In this document: positions 9,433 through 17,991 of the stretch, one piece after another
How the letters are laid out: each line of letters opens with the position of its first letter
Position numbering within the stretch: position 1 is the stretch's first letter
Assembly (NCBI RefSeq): GCF_014648695.1
Contig: NZ_BMRP01000051.1
Span: 1 to 43,908, forward strand
Origin: Streptomyces albospinus
GTDB lineage: Bacteria > Actinomycetota > Actinomycetes > Streptomycetales > Streptomycetaceae
DNA: 43,908 bases
Direction of reading: 5' to 3'
Made by a program: the position numbers and the translations under genes
The notes under the pieces: generated by a model
Databases searched by the model: none
What the model saw: only the letters and a program-made list of their open reading frames with translations
Told to the model about the DNA's origin: nothing

Positions 9433-10758
9433 TCAGATGTGCGGGGTGCGCAGGGCGAGAATGGCGATGTCGTCGTGGCCATCGCTGGGATGGTGATCGG
9501 CCAGTGCTTGCACGAAGTCCTGAACTGGCAGTGCGGCGTGGGTGGTTGCCAGTTCGGCGAGCTCGTTCAGGCTCTGATCGATGGGCTTGTCCGGGTGCTC
9601 GATGAGTCCGTCGGTGTAGAAGACCACGGTGGCTCCCGGGGGGAGGGGATGGACGTGGTCCGGGCGGGACTGCCCGGCATTGACCCCGAGCGGCAGCCCG
9701 GGTTCGGCGAACAAGTGCTCGGCTCGCCCGTCAGGGGTGATCAGCAGCGGTGGGAGGTGGCCTGCGGTGCTCCAGCGCAACCTCCAGGCGGGCCCGTCGC
9801 GTTCGATGTGGGTCAGGCTGGTGGTGGTGACGGGATTGTCGGTGATGGCTTGCAGGGTGCGGTCGAGCTGGGCGAGGACCGCGCTGGGCAGGATGCGCTG
9901 GGTGAAGAGCAGAGCGCGCAGCATGTTTCGGGTGGATGCCATGGCAGCCGCCGCGTGCAGATCATGGCCGACCACGTCGCCGATGGCGATCGCCACCGTG
10001 TCGTCGGGTAGCACGATGGCGTCGTACCAGTCCCCGCCGAGGGGGTTGGGCTCGATGGCAGGCCGGTAGATGGCGGCGGCTTCGAACGGCCGCAGGGCAG
10101 GCAGGGTCGGCAGCAGAAGCCGCTGGAACTGCTCGGATCCCGCTCGGACCTGTTCGAAGAGGCGGACGTTTTCGATGGCGATGCCGGCGGCACCGGCCAG
10201 GGCAGCGACGATGTTCTCGTCGTGGTCGTCGAAGGGCTGCCCGTCGCGCCGCTCGGACAGGTAGAGGTCGCCGTAGATCTCGCCGCGGACGCTCATGGCG
10301 ACTCCGAGCAGGGAGCGCAACTGCGGGTGGCCGGGCGGGAACCCGGTGGAGGACGGGTGGGACCGGATGTCGTCCAGCCGCAGCGGCTCCGGATGGCGAA
10401 TCAGGTGCCCGAGCACCCCCAGGCCGCGGGGGAAGGCGACCCCTGCCAGATCATCGCGTTCCTGCTCGGACAGGCCGGCGGTGATGAACTCGTCCAGGTA
10501 CTGGCCGGAGTCGTGCAGCACGCCCAGTGCCCCGTAGCGGGCGCCCACCAGTTCCATGGCGGTGGTGACGACCCGGTGGAGCACCGCGGCAAGTTCCAGC
10601 TCCCGGCTGATCGCCAGCACCGCATCCAGGAGGCCGTGCAGCCGGTCCGTGGCTCGGGCCAGCGCCTGAAGCTGCTCGGTGATCTGCTCCACTTCGGCAT
10701 CGAGGCGGAGCCGCAGTTCAGAAGAACTGGGCTGCCGGGGTTCTTCTTCCCTGTGCAT
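9433..10758 (-). CDS. GAF-domain SpoIIE-type PP2C serine/threonine phosphatase
   Basis: A 441-residue protein with ATG at 10758 (GTG at 10761 is also possible). A coiled N-terminus (about 10-40) leads to a GAF domain at about 42-190 (LDAVLAISRELELAAVLHRV, ARYGALGVLHDSG, IAIENVRLFEQV). A SpoIIE-type PP2C domain then runs from about 215 to the end. Metal-binding signatures are visible: GGDWYDAIVL, IGDVVGHDLHAAAAM and VVFYTDGLIE. Such proteins usually dephosphorylate anti-anti-sigma factors (STAS domains) in partner-switching stress pathways; no kinase or STAS partner lies nearby. The start overlaps the last base of the collapsed istB frame (TGATG), so any transcription from the IS relic would read into it. 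It is shorter than many Streptomyces homologues because it has no PAS or HATPase domain. Confidence 0.88.
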   Translation of the reverse strand: MHREEEPRQPSSSELRLRLDAEVEQITEQLQALARATDRLHGLLDAVLAISRELELAAVLHRVVTTAMELVGARYGALGVLHDSGQYLDEFITAGLSEQERDDLAGVAFPRGLGVLGHLIRHPEPLRLDDIRSHPSSTGFPPGHPQLRSLLGVAMSVRGEIYGDLYLSERRDGQPFDDHDENIVAALAGAAGIAIENVRLFEQVRAGSEQFQRLLLPTLPALRPFEAAAIYRPAIEPNPLGGDWYDAIVLPDDTVAIAIGDVVGHDLHAAAAMASTRNMLRALLFTQRILPSAVLAQLDRTLQAITDNPVTTTSLTHIERDGPAWRLRWSTAGHLPPLLITPDGRAEHLFAEPGLPLGVNAGQSRPDHVHPLPPGATVVFYTDGLIEHPDKPIDQSLNELAELATTHAALPVQDFVQALADHHPSDGHDDIAILALRTPHI

Positions 10759-11009
10759 CACGTCCGCCTAGTGGCCTGGTGCTCGGTTTCGGTGGCCTTG
10801 AGCCGGTAGGAGTCCGTGCCGGTCGGGACCAACGTGCCCTGGAAGGCGAGCCGCTCGGCGATCGCCGGGCATGGCCTCGCGTCGATGCACATGTGGTCCC
10901 ACTCGCTGAACAGGGCGTTGGAGGCCGCCGCGGTCGCTCTGCGTTCCAGCTCCTCGAACCGTTCCCGGATGATGGGCAGCCGCAACCCCCGGCAGGCGTC
11001 ATCGGTCAT
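10758..11009 (-). pseudogene. istB relic: N- and C-termini joined, ATPase core lost
   Basis: ATG at 11009 follows GGAGGACACG, a good ribosome site. The first part (RGLRLPIIRERFEELERRA) matches the IstB N-terminus. It passes directly into the IstB C-terminus (LFSEWDHMCIDARPCPAI, then GTLVPTGTDSYRL). About 170 residues with the Walker A and B motifs are absent, in frame. Its TGA shares one base with the phosphatase ATG at 10758. Confidence 0.78.
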
Positions 11010-11113
11010 CGTGTCCTCCGGGCTTGTCTCCGGAAGCGGCATCTGCCGCGGTGGCACCTGATTCTCCGCTCCGGCTTCGGTGTCCTCGGTGGCAGGCACA
11101 GTCTTGGCGGGAC

Positions 11114-11888
11114 TCAGGTGTTCGTGCCCTTCCTCATGGCCGTGCTGATCACCGGCTTGAGGAGCCGGTCGTACTTGGCCAGGTCCGGCGGCGGACGCGG
11201 ATCGGGCGGCAGACGACGCCGGGCGTGAAGCGAGAGCGATGAAGCCGCTTTCCGCCGGGGATAGCGCAAGCGCGGCGGTGCCGGCGAACACCCGCGGTGT
11301 GACCAGCAGGACTTCCAGAGAGTGGTCCAGGACATCGTGGTAGGTGTAGCGGCGGATCAGCCGCGGATGACGGGCAACAACGTGTCGCCCGTCATCGACC
11401 AGCAGCTCGTTGGCACGTAGCTTGGCCCGCACCTGCGTGCCGATGCACCGTGCCGGGACCCAGTGGTAGCACTGCCGCACCATGAACCGGCTGTTGCGCT
11501 GGACCGTCGGCGTCGGATCGATCCCGCAGTCGTGGCGGCCGTCGGCGGGAAGCGGAGCCCCCTGCGAGGCGTCCGCACAGGCCCGGTGCACCGCTTTGCC
11601 CGAGTGCTCGACCGCCAACCGCTGCCAGATCCGGTCGATGGTGTGCCGCTGCTTCTGCGGCGCCTTGAGGTCCTCACGCAGCATCGCGTCGAAGAAGCCC
11701 ACCACCGGCTCAAGCACGCTCTTACGCGGGGGCTGATTCCGCTTCAACGGAACCGGAGACGCCCAGCCCTTCGCCGCCGTATTCCTGCTCAACCGGTACC
11801 GCTGAGCCAACACCCGTGCAGACACTGTCGGGTCCGCGCCGCGGTCACGACGGATCCGCTCATACAGCCACTCACGCGAGCGGTACAC
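11114..11888 (-). pseudogene. istA relic (IS21 transposase), internally deleted and frameshifted
   Basis: GTG at 11888 has an excellent TCAGGAGG 4 bases upstream. The N-terminus (VYRSREWLYERIRR, then KAPQKQRHTIDRIWQRL) matches IstA up to the QRHTA-type motif. The chain then jumps to the IstA C-terminal domain (VPARCIGTQVRAKLRANELLV, VARHPRLIRRYTYHD), so the DDE catalytic core is missing. The last part of IstA (DLAKYDRLLKPVIS) is found in a different minus-strand frame ending at 11114, showing a frameshift as well. Confidence 0.78.
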
Positions 11889-12407
11889 CCGGCCTCCTGA
11901 CACGACCGTGATCAAACAAGACCACAGCGTGACACGGCCAAACAGCTCAACCCGCTCATTACTCCACCAGCGGCATGCCACCATCCGAAAAGACCGGGTG
12001 GAGACCGTTCCCGTTGTCGAAGGGTGGTTCCCCACCTCACCGCCCCAGTGGCTCCTGTTCAAGGCTATGGCTCAGTCGGGTTCGGTGGTCCGGTCACGGT
12101 CCGTAGGCCCGAGGGGGCCGCTTCAGAACGGGGGTCTCGCGCCCCACGAGGATCGCTCTCCCGGGCCGCGGCCCGGCTTGTGCGCTTCAGGCTCAGCGGG
12201 AACCGGCTCACGCGGCCCCGTACGGGTACCGGCTCGGCAGCCAGGGTGATCCGAACCCGGCCTGTCTGGGTGGCTGGAGAACGGGGGAGACGTGACCTGC
12301 GCCCACCGCGCCACGGTGGAGGAGCAGACGGCCGCCCGGTGGCAGTCGATGGGCGGGGACATCCCGCACACTCTGATGCCGGCCCCGCCCCGCGTCCTGT
12401 CGTGCCG
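11889..12407. other. Region between IS21 relic and monooxygenase relic, no gene supported
   Basis: About 520 bases. The first part must hold the left end of the IS21 relic and the promoter of istA. A GTG at 12292 on the plus strand is preceded by GGGGGAG and opens a 95-codon frame, but most of it is antisense to the monooxygenase relic and has no family features, so I do not call it. Confidence 0.4.
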
Positions 12408-12851
12408 TCAGCAGTCAGGTGGGTCGAAGGCCATGGCGGCGCGGAAGGCCGTCGTGGTCTCGGGGGCGGGCTCGTCGAATCCCGGCGCGTCCGTGGGGTC
12501 GGCGTCTGTTCCGCCGTCCGCCCCCGAGGTCGTATCCCTCGCAGCCGTGAGGGCTCGCCCCAGGTCGAACAGCGCCTGATTGGCGGTCACGTGGTCGCGC
12601 AGCCGCTCCTGGTAGGAAGCGAACGCGGCTCGGTGATCGCCGCCGGCTGCGTGCAGTTCGCCGGCGAGTACGTAGGCTGCGGTCAGCGCCGCACTCGTGC
12701 CCTGGCCGGTGAGTGGCGAGCAGCAGTACCCGGCGTCGCCGAGCAGTGCGACGCGGCCTCGTGACCAGTGGTCCATCCGGATCTGCGCGACCACGTCGTA
12801 GTGGAAGGCGTTTTCTCCCACATGGCCTTGAGAAAGCGCGGCACTTCCCAA
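12408..12851 (-). pseudogene. C-terminal fragment of an FAD-dependent monooxygenase
   Basis: About 140 residues. The segment RGRVALLGDAGYCCSPLTGQGTS is the conserved second FAD-contact motif (GDA...P..GQG) of the PheA/UbiH-type aromatic hydroxylases. It is followed by the helical C-terminus (AAYVLAGELHAAGGDHRAAFASYQERLR). These enzymes are normally about 380-550 residues with an N-terminal GxGxxG domain, which is missing; the homology starts near AFHYDVVAQIRMDHW. The fragment therefore cannot fold as an enzyme. What lies upstream is a methyltransferase scrap on the other strand. Confidence 0.75.
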
Positions 12852-12904
12852 CGCAGTTCGGCGCAGTGCTCCGACGCCGATGGGGCCCTCCGCGTCGATC
12901 CCCT

Positions 12905-13000
12905 TGGTTCGCCCTCAATCGGCTGGGAGGGCTCCGAGAGGTACGCAGGGTGCTGCGCCCCGGTAGCCGAGTGGCCGTCAGCTTCGGTGGACGCCGGGAC
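12905..13000 (+). pseudogene. Scrap of a class I SAM methyltransferase
   Basis: The plus-strand translation LGGLREVRRVLRPGSRVAVS is the typical motif after the SAM-binding core (AL.E..RVLRPGGR..). Nothing recognisable precedes or follows it in frame, so only about 30 residues survive. Confidence 0.55.
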
Positions 13001-13143
13001 GATCGCCTCGCCCCATCGTGGGGGCCGGCACTGTTACGCTCGGGCGCCCGTGCGGCAGGCGCAGGTCCACGCAGGTTGTGGTCTGGCGGAGTCGAACGGG
13101 GCTGGGACAAAACCGGGTTGGAAAATAAGGGGGCGGTTGGCGG

Positions 13144-14148
13144 ATGCCGACTCGTGTTGCCGTCTTCGGGGCTGGGTCCTGGGGCACGGCCTTCGCCATG
13201 ATCCTTGCCGACGTCGGATGCCGGGTGTCCTTGTGGGCACGCCGCCCCGAACTCGTCGAAACCATCAATGCCACCTCCACGAATCCGGACTACCTCCCGG
13301 ACGTGACCCTCCCGAGCGGGATCACGGCGATGGCGGATGCTTCGGAGGCCGCAGAGGGCGCCGCATTCGCGGTGCTCGGCGTCACCGCGCAAACCACTCG
13401 TGCCAACCTCGCGGTGTGGGCGCCGCTGCTTGCCGACGACACCGTTGTGGTGTCCTTGATGAAGGGCGTTGAGCTGGGCTCGGCAAAGCTGATGAGCGAG
13501 GTGATCGCCGAGGTGGTCGGCGCCGGACCCGAGAGGATCGCAGTCGTTTCCGGACCGAACCTGGCAGGAGAGATCGTCCGTCGCCAACCCGCGGCGAGCG
13601 TGGTGGCCTGCCAGGACATGGCTGTCGCTGAACGGCTTCAGGCCGCCTGCCGCACGCCGTACTTCCGCCCTTACACCAACGGCGATGTCATCGGCTGCGA
13701 ACTCGGTGGTGCGGTGAAGAACGTGATCGCCCTGGCCGTGGGCATCGCCGACGGCATGGGGCTCGGCGACAACACCAAGGCCGCGCTGATCACCCGGGGC
13801 CTGGCCGAGACCACTCGCCTCGGCCGGGCGATGGGCGCCGACGCCCACACCTTCGCCGGGCTCGCCGGCATGGGCGACCTCGTCGCCACCTGCTCGTCGC
13901 CGCTTTCCCGAAACCACACCTTCGGCACCAACCTCGGCCGGGGCCTGACACTGAGCGAGACAGTCGCCATCACGAGGCAGACCGCGGAAGGCGTTACTTC
14001 CTGCGAATCGGTCCTGGACCTCGCGCGGCGGCTCGGCATCGAGATGCCGATCGCCGAGACCGTTGTCAGCATCGTCCACGAGGGGAAGTCGCCACAGGGG
14101 GCAGTCGAAGAACTCATGTCGCGCTCGGCGAAACCCGAACGTCGATGA
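13144..14148 (+). CDS. gpsA: NAD(P)-dependent glycerol-3-phosphate dehydrogenase
   Basis: A full-length 334-residue GpsA. The N-terminal Rossmann motif is FGAGSWGTAFA. The mid-protein signatures VVSLMKGVE, VVSGPNLAGEI and GAVKNVIALAVGIADGMGLGDNTKAALITRGLAE include the catalytic lysine of the family. The enzyme interconverts dihydroxyacetone phosphate and sn-glycerol 3-phosphate for phospholipid synthesis in the cytoplasm. ATG at 13144 has AAGGGGG 11 bases upstream. It is the only intact gene in a stretch of relics (10.8-14.6 kb) and lacks the usual housekeeping neighbours, so it may be a second copy; that cannot be told from this window. Confidence 0.92.
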   Translation: MPTRVAVFGAGSWGTAFAMILADVGCRVSLWARRPELVETINATSTNPDYLPDVTLPSGITAMADASEAAEGAAFAVLGVTAQTTRANLAVWAPLLADDTVVVSLMKGVELGSAKLMSEVIAEVVGAGPERIAVVSGPNLAGEIVRRQPAASVVACQDMAVAERLQAACRTPYFRPYTNGDVIGCELGGAVKNVIALAVGIADGMGLGDNTKAALITRGLAETTRLGRAMGADAHTFAGLAGMGDLVATCSSPLSRNHTFGTNLGRGLTLSETVAITRQTAEGVTSCESVLDLARRLGIEMPIAETVVSIVHEGKSPQGAVEELMSRSAKPERR

Positions 14149-14154
14149 GCGGAT

Positions 14155-14366
14155 TGCATGGCGAAGCCGTCTGCCGCTGCAAGGAAAGTTGACGGGACGT
14201 CAACAACCTTGGCCGCTAGGCGCAATAGGTCGATTTCCGCGACTCGTTTACTTGTCTCCAGGCGAGAGACGGTGGACGCCGAGCAGCCCGTCCGGGCTCC
14301 CGGATCCGCCTGCCGCCCCCTGATGAGGATTCCGTCCGGCTCCGACGGCGAGGGCGTGAAGGTCAT
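14155..14366 (-). pseudogene. Scrap of an XRE-type helix-turn-helix regulator
   Basis: The minus strand reads ARTGCSASTVSRLETSKRVA, then LLRLAAKVVDVPSTFLAAA, which is the second half of an HTH_3/XRE domain (S.STVSRLE.GKR...LLR.A..L.V). The first helices are absent, and downstream the frame runs on antisense to gpsA. A 7-bp hairpin (14188-14204) lies inside it. This is a remnant, not a usable regulator. Confidence 0.55.
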
Positions 14367-14606
14367 CGCGAGCCGAGGACCCGGGTGCGGAGGAGCTCGA
14401 AGGCTGCTCGGTCCTGCATGGTTCGCCTGAGTGGTTTCACCCGGTTTGTGTGACTTTCGGTGACGGCGTCGAGGTCCTGGCGGAGGAAGCCTGCAAACCC
14501 CGCACCGGCTTCGGTGCGTCCTGCTCGGGCTCGCGGATCGATCCACTTCAGCAAGAGATCCGCGCCGGTGACGCACCAGGCCGGCGAAGGCGTGCGCGAG
14601 GTCGCA
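14363..14606 (-). pseudogene. C-terminal remnant of an ISL3-family transposase
   Basis: One frame gives DLAHAFAGLVRHRRGSL and the next gives LLKWIDPRA, then FAGFLRQDLDAVT and NRVKPLRRTMQDRAAFELLRTRVL. Together these are the end of an ISL3 transposase (R.F..LLRHR.., F..GL..D..AV, N..K..KR.M.GRA.F.LLR.R.L). There is a frameshift near 14555 and a small deletion before NRVK, where the family has a run of about 15 residues. The N-terminal part is gone. Confidence 0.7.
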
Positions 14607-14627
14607 CGCCCGGGTGCGTGGGCCGGC

Positions 14628-15038
14628 TCAGGAGCAGTCGGGGCACAGGCCCCGGTAGGTCATCTCGACGCCGGAGACGGTGAAGCCGAACCGCTCGGAG
14701 GCGGGCAGGTCGGCCAGTGGGTCCCCGTCGGGGTGGACGTCGCGAATGGCGCCGCAGCGCGAGCAGACCAGGTGGTGGTGCGGACGGTGCGCGTTCGGGT
14801 CGTAGCGCTTGGCGCGGCCGTCGGTGGTCACCTCGGTCACCTCGCCGAGCGTGACGAGCTCCCCGAGGGTGTTGTAGACGGTCGCGCGGGATATCTCCGG
14901 CAGTCGGGCGGTGGCGCGCGCGAGCACCTCGTCCGCGGTGAGGTGGACATGCTCGCCGTCGAGAACCTCGGCGACGACCCGGCGTTGGGCGGTCATCCGC
15001 CAGCCACGCCCGCGAAGCCGTTCCAGCAGGTCGCTCAT
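14628..15038 (-). CDS. Fur-family metalloregulator (FurA/CatR-like)
   Basis: A 136-residue Fur protein with ATG at 15038 (an in-frame GTG lies 6 bases upstream). It has the winged helix (LRGRGWRMTAQRRVVAEVL, ISRATVYNTLGELV), the HHHLVCSRCG metal/dimerisation motif and a C-terminal CPDC. Streptomyces FurA and CatR proteins of this type repress the neighbouring catalase or catalase-peroxidase gene and themselves, with oxidation releasing DNA. Here the gene is divergent from katG, whereas the regulator usually lies directly upstream on the same strand. Palindromes in the shared region (15075-15117) are likely operator sites. Confidence 0.87.
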   Translation of the reverse strand: MSDLLERLRGRGWRMTAQRRVVAEVLDGEHVHLTADEVLARATARLPEISRATVYNTLGELVTLGEVTEVTTDGRAKRYDPNAHRPHHHLVCSRCGAIRDVHPDGDPLADLPASERFGFTVSGVEMTYRGLCPDCS

Positions 15039-15074
15039 GGTCACCGGCCTAACAGTGCATCGTCTGGCTCATGA

Positions 15075-15126
15075 ATCCGTACGGATCTGGTTGCCGTATT
15101 GACTTGGACCTGGTCCATCGTAGGAT
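15075..15126 (+). promoter_or_regulatory. katG-side promoter with palindromic operator candidates
   Basis: TTGACT at 15099-15104 and TAGGAT at 15121-15126 with a 16-base spacer form a near-ideal vegetative promoter reading towards katG. The spacer holds a perfect 13-base palindrome, TGGACCTGGTCCA (15105-15117), and a second perfect palindrome ATCCGTACGGAT lies at 15075-15086, between this promoter and the fur start. Their position suggests Fur-family operators, though I have not matched them to a published FurA box. Confidence 0.65.
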
Positions 15127-15630
15127 CTGTTCCGGCGATAGCCAAGGGACGAGACAATCGCAGGGAAAAGCACGTGACGGTTCACCGGACGGGCCCGCTC
15201 ACCACCGCATCCTCTTGCGCCGGTCGCGGACAGCCACAACAGCGGGCAGGCGAGCGTCGACGGCCCGAGCACAAGGACTGCGCCGATGCCTTGGGGCCAG
15301 TCGTCCACGCGGTGCGGCGCCGGCGCCTGGACGGTGACCACCCCGGCGTCGAGACGATCGCCCCCGGGGTGTGCAGGCGCATGGACCATGTCTCCCCGCA
15401 CGCCGCGTACGGGCCCGCTACCCGCCCACCACGACGGCACCCCTACGCCGTATCGAACCGGCCGACGGCATCGACTGCGCCGCCGGTGCGGCTTATCTGT
15501 CCGACCGCATCCGACGACAACGGCTTCCCGGCCGGCGGGGCCGAGATCGTCCAACTGGGGCCTGCGCCCCGACCGTTCCACTGCCGGCGGTTGCTGAGCA
15601 CTGTGATCCGCCTTATCCGGAAGGATTCCG
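15127..15630. other. 500-base leader before katG, no gene supported
   Basis: If the promoter at 15099-15126 drives katG, this is an unusually long untranslated leader. A GTG at about 15174 follows GCAGGGAAAAG and opens a frame, but its product has no family features. On the minus strand a hydrophobic stretch (IGAVLVLGPSTLACPLLWLSA) might be a scrap of a membrane protein. Nothing here is strong enough to call. Confidence 0.4.
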
Positions 15631-17847
15631 ATGTCTGAGAACCACGATGCAATGGCCGAAGACGCCACGACGGACGGCGCAGGTGGCTGCCCGGTCGCCC
15701 ATGGGCGCGCCGCTCATCCGACCCAGGGCGGCGGAAACCGTCAATGGTGGCCGGAGCGGCTCAACCTGAAGATCCTCGCCAAGAACCCGGCCGTGGCGAA
15801 CCCTCTCGGTGAGGAGTTCGACTACGCCGAGGCGTTCACGAGCCTGGACCTCGCGGCCGTGAAGCGGGACATCGCCGAGGTGTTGACCACCTCGCAGGAC
15901 TGGTGGCCCGCCGACTTCGGCAACTACGGCCCGCTCATGATCCGGATGGCCTGGCACAGCGCCGGTACGTACCGCATCAGCGACGGCCGCGGTGGCGCCG
16001 GTGCCGGCCAGCAGCGCTTCGCACCGCTCAACAGCTGGCCGGACAACGCCAGCCTCGACAAGGCCCGCCGTCTGCTGTGGCCGGTCAAGAAGAAGTACGG
16101 CAAGAACATCTCGTGGGCCGACCTGATGGTCCTCACCGGAAACGTCGCGCTGGAGTCGATGGGCTTCAAGACCTTCGGCTTCGCCGGCGGCCGTGAGGAC
16201 GTGTGGGAGGCCGAGGAGGACGTCTACTGGGGTCCCGAGACCACCTGGCTCGGCGACGAGCGCTACACCGGTGACCGGGAACTGGAGAACCCGCTCGGCG
16301 CGGTCCAGATGGGCCTCATCTACGTCAACCCCGAGGGGCCCAACGGCAACCCGGACCCGATCGCCGCGGCCCGCGACATCCGTGAGACGTTCCGCCGCAT
16401 GGCGATGAACGACGAGGAGACCGTCGCCCTGATCGCCGGTGGCCACACCTTCGGCAAGACCCACGGCGCCGGTCCGGCCGACAACGTCGGCCCCGACCCC
16501 GAGGCCGCCCCGATGGAGCAGATGGGCCTCGGCTGGAAGAGCTCGTACGGCACCGGCGCGGGCGGCGACGCCATCACCAGCGGTCTGGAGGTCACCTGGA
16601 CCAGCAGCCCGACCGAGTGGAGCAACGGGTTCTTCAAGAACCTCTTCGAGTACGAGTACGAGCTGACGCAGAGCCCGGCCGGCGCCAACCAGTGGGTGGC
16701 CAAGGACGCCGAGGCGATCATCCCCGACGCCCACGACGCGTCGAAGAAGCGCCTCCCGACGATGCTCACCACCGACCTCTCGCTGCGCTTCGACCCGATC
16801 TACGAGCCGATCTCGCGCCGCTTCTACGAGAACCCGGAGGAGTTCGCGGACGCCTTCGCCCGCGCCTGGTACAAGCTGACGCACCGCGACATGGGCCCGG
16901 TCGTGCGCTACCTCGGCCCGGAGGTCCCCGCCGAGACGCTGCTGTGGCAGGACCCGCTGCCGGCGCGCACCGGCGAGCTGATCGACGCCGCGGACATCGC
17001 CTCCCTCAAGGAGCAGGTCCTCGGCGCCGGCCTCACGGTCTCCCAGCTGGTCTCGACCGCCTGGGCCTCGGCCTCCTCCTTCCGCGGCAGTGACAAGCGC
17101 GGCGGCGCCAACGGTGCCCGCGTCCGCCTGGAGCCGCAGCGCAACTGGGAGGTCAACAACCCGGACGAGCTGGCGCAGGTGCTGCGCACGCTAGAGGGCA
17201 TCCAGGGGTCCTTCAACTCCGCGGGCGGCAAGCAGGTCTCGCTGGCCGATCTGATCGTGCTCGCGGGCAGCGCGGCGGTCGAGAAGGCGGCCAAGGACGG
17301 CGGCTTCGACATCGAGGTGCCCTTCACGCCGGGCCGTGTGGACGCCGCCCAGGACCAGACGGACGTCGAGTCGTTCGACGCCCTGGAGCCGGCCGCGGAC
17401 GGCTTCCGCAACTACGTCGGCAAGGGCAACCGCCTGCCGGCCGAGTACCTGCTGCTCGACAAGGCGAACCTGCTGATGCTGAGCGCACCCGAGATGACCG
17501 TCCTCGTCGGTGGTCTGCGTGTGCTGGGCGCCAACCACGGGCAGGCGAAGCACGGCGTCCTCACCGACAAGCCGGGCGCGCTGACCAACGACTTCTTCGT
17601 CAACCTGCTCGACCTGGGCACGACGTGGAAGTCGACGTCCTCGGCGCAGGACGAGTTCGAGGGCCGCGACGCGAGCGGCGCGGTCAAGTGGACCGGCACC
17701 CGTGCCGACCTGGTCTTCGGCTCGAACTCCGAGCTGCGTGCCGTCGCGGAGGTCTACGCGAGCGACGACGCGAAGGCGAAGTTCGTGAACGACTTCGTCG
17801 CGGCGTGGGACAAGGTGATGAACCTCGACCGGTTCGACCTCGCCTGA
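15631..17847 (+). CDS. katG: Bifunctional catalase-peroxidase
   Basis: A full-length 738-residue KatG with both the active N-terminal and the degenerate C-terminal peroxidase halves. Distal residues Arg105, Trp108 and His109 sit in MIRMAWHSAG; the Met-Tyr-Trp cross-link that gives catalase activity can form from Trp108, Tyr231 (GLIYVNPEG) and Met257 (FRRMAMND); the proximal heme ligand is His272 in GGHTFGKTHG. It destroys hydrogen peroxide and uses organic donors. ATG at 15631 follows GGAAGGA. The divergent Fur gene is its likely peroxide-responsive repressor. A perfect hairpin closes the gene. Equivalent to CpeB of Streptomyces. Confidence 0.97.
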   Translation: MSENHDAMAEDATTDGAGGCPVAHGRAAHPTQGGGNRQWWPERLNLKILAKNPAVANPLGEEFDYAEAFTSLDLAAVKRDIAEVLTTSQDWWPADFGNYGPLMIRMAWHSAGTYRISDGRGGAGAGQQRFAPLNSWPDNASLDKARRLLWPVKKKYGKNISWADLMVLTGNVALESMGFKTFGFAGGREDVWEAEEDVYWGPETTWLGDERYTGDRELENPLGAVQMGLIYVNPEGPNGNPDPIAAARDIRETFRRMAMNDEETVALIAGGHTFGKTHGAGPADNVGPDPEAAPMEQMGLGWKSSYGTGAGGDAITSGLEVTWTSSPTEWSNGFFKNLFEYEYELTQSPAGANQWVAKDAEAIIPDAHDASKKRLPTMLTTDLSLRFDPIYEPISRRFYENPEEFADAFARAWYKLTHRDMGPVVRYLGPEVPAETLLWQDPLPARTGELIDAADIASLKEQVLGAGLTVSQLVSTAWASASSFRGSDKRGGANGARVRLEPQRNWEVNNPDELAQVLRTLEGIQGSFNSAGGKQVSLADLIVLAGSAAVEKAAKDGGFDIEVPFTPGRVDAAQDQTDVESFDALEPAADGFRNYVGKGNRLPAEYLLLDKANLLMLSAPEMTVLVGGLRVLGANHGQAKHGVLTDKPGALTNDFFVNLLDLGTTWKSTSSAQDEFEGRDASGAVKWTGTRADLVFGSNSELRAVAEVYASDDAKAKFVNDFVAAWDKVMNLDRFDLA

Positions 17848-17857
17848 TCATCGGGTC

Positions 17858-17893
17858 ACGTCCGGGTCGGCCTGCACCGGCCGACCCGGACGT
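17858..17893 (+). terminator. Perfect 15-bp hairpin terminator of katG
   Basis: ACGTCCGGGTCGGCC (17858-17872) pairs perfectly with 17879-17893 around loop TGCACC. It begins 11 bases after the katG stop. Confidence 0.88.
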
Positions 17894-17991
17894 CCTCGGT
17901 TCCGAAGGACCCGACCCCCGGTCACCCGGGAGAACAGCAGCGGCTGCCCGGCCCTGCCGCTCAAGCGGACCGTCAGCCAGGAAGAGTGGTC

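Larger units (their letters stand above)
10758..11888 (-). mobile_element. Collapsed IS21-family element (remnants of istA and istB)
   Basis: The gene order istA then istB on one strand and recognisable ends of both proteins identify an IS21-family element that has lost most of its interior. Both relics can be read in one long open frame with no stop from upstream of 11888 to 10758, except that the istA C-terminus is in another frame. I could not define terminal inverted repeats or a target duplication. The element cannot be active because the IstA catalytic core and the IstB ATPase motifs are gone. Confidence 0.8.

Noticed and set aside
12292..12579. 95-codon plus-strand frame with GGGGGAG before GTG
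   Set aside because: Mostly antisense to the monooxygenase relic and without recognisable features.
15069..15668. Minus-strand frame in the katG leader with a hydrophobic stretch
   Set aside because: Arg/Pro-rich outside the stretch, overlaps the promoter and the katG start, no start signal.
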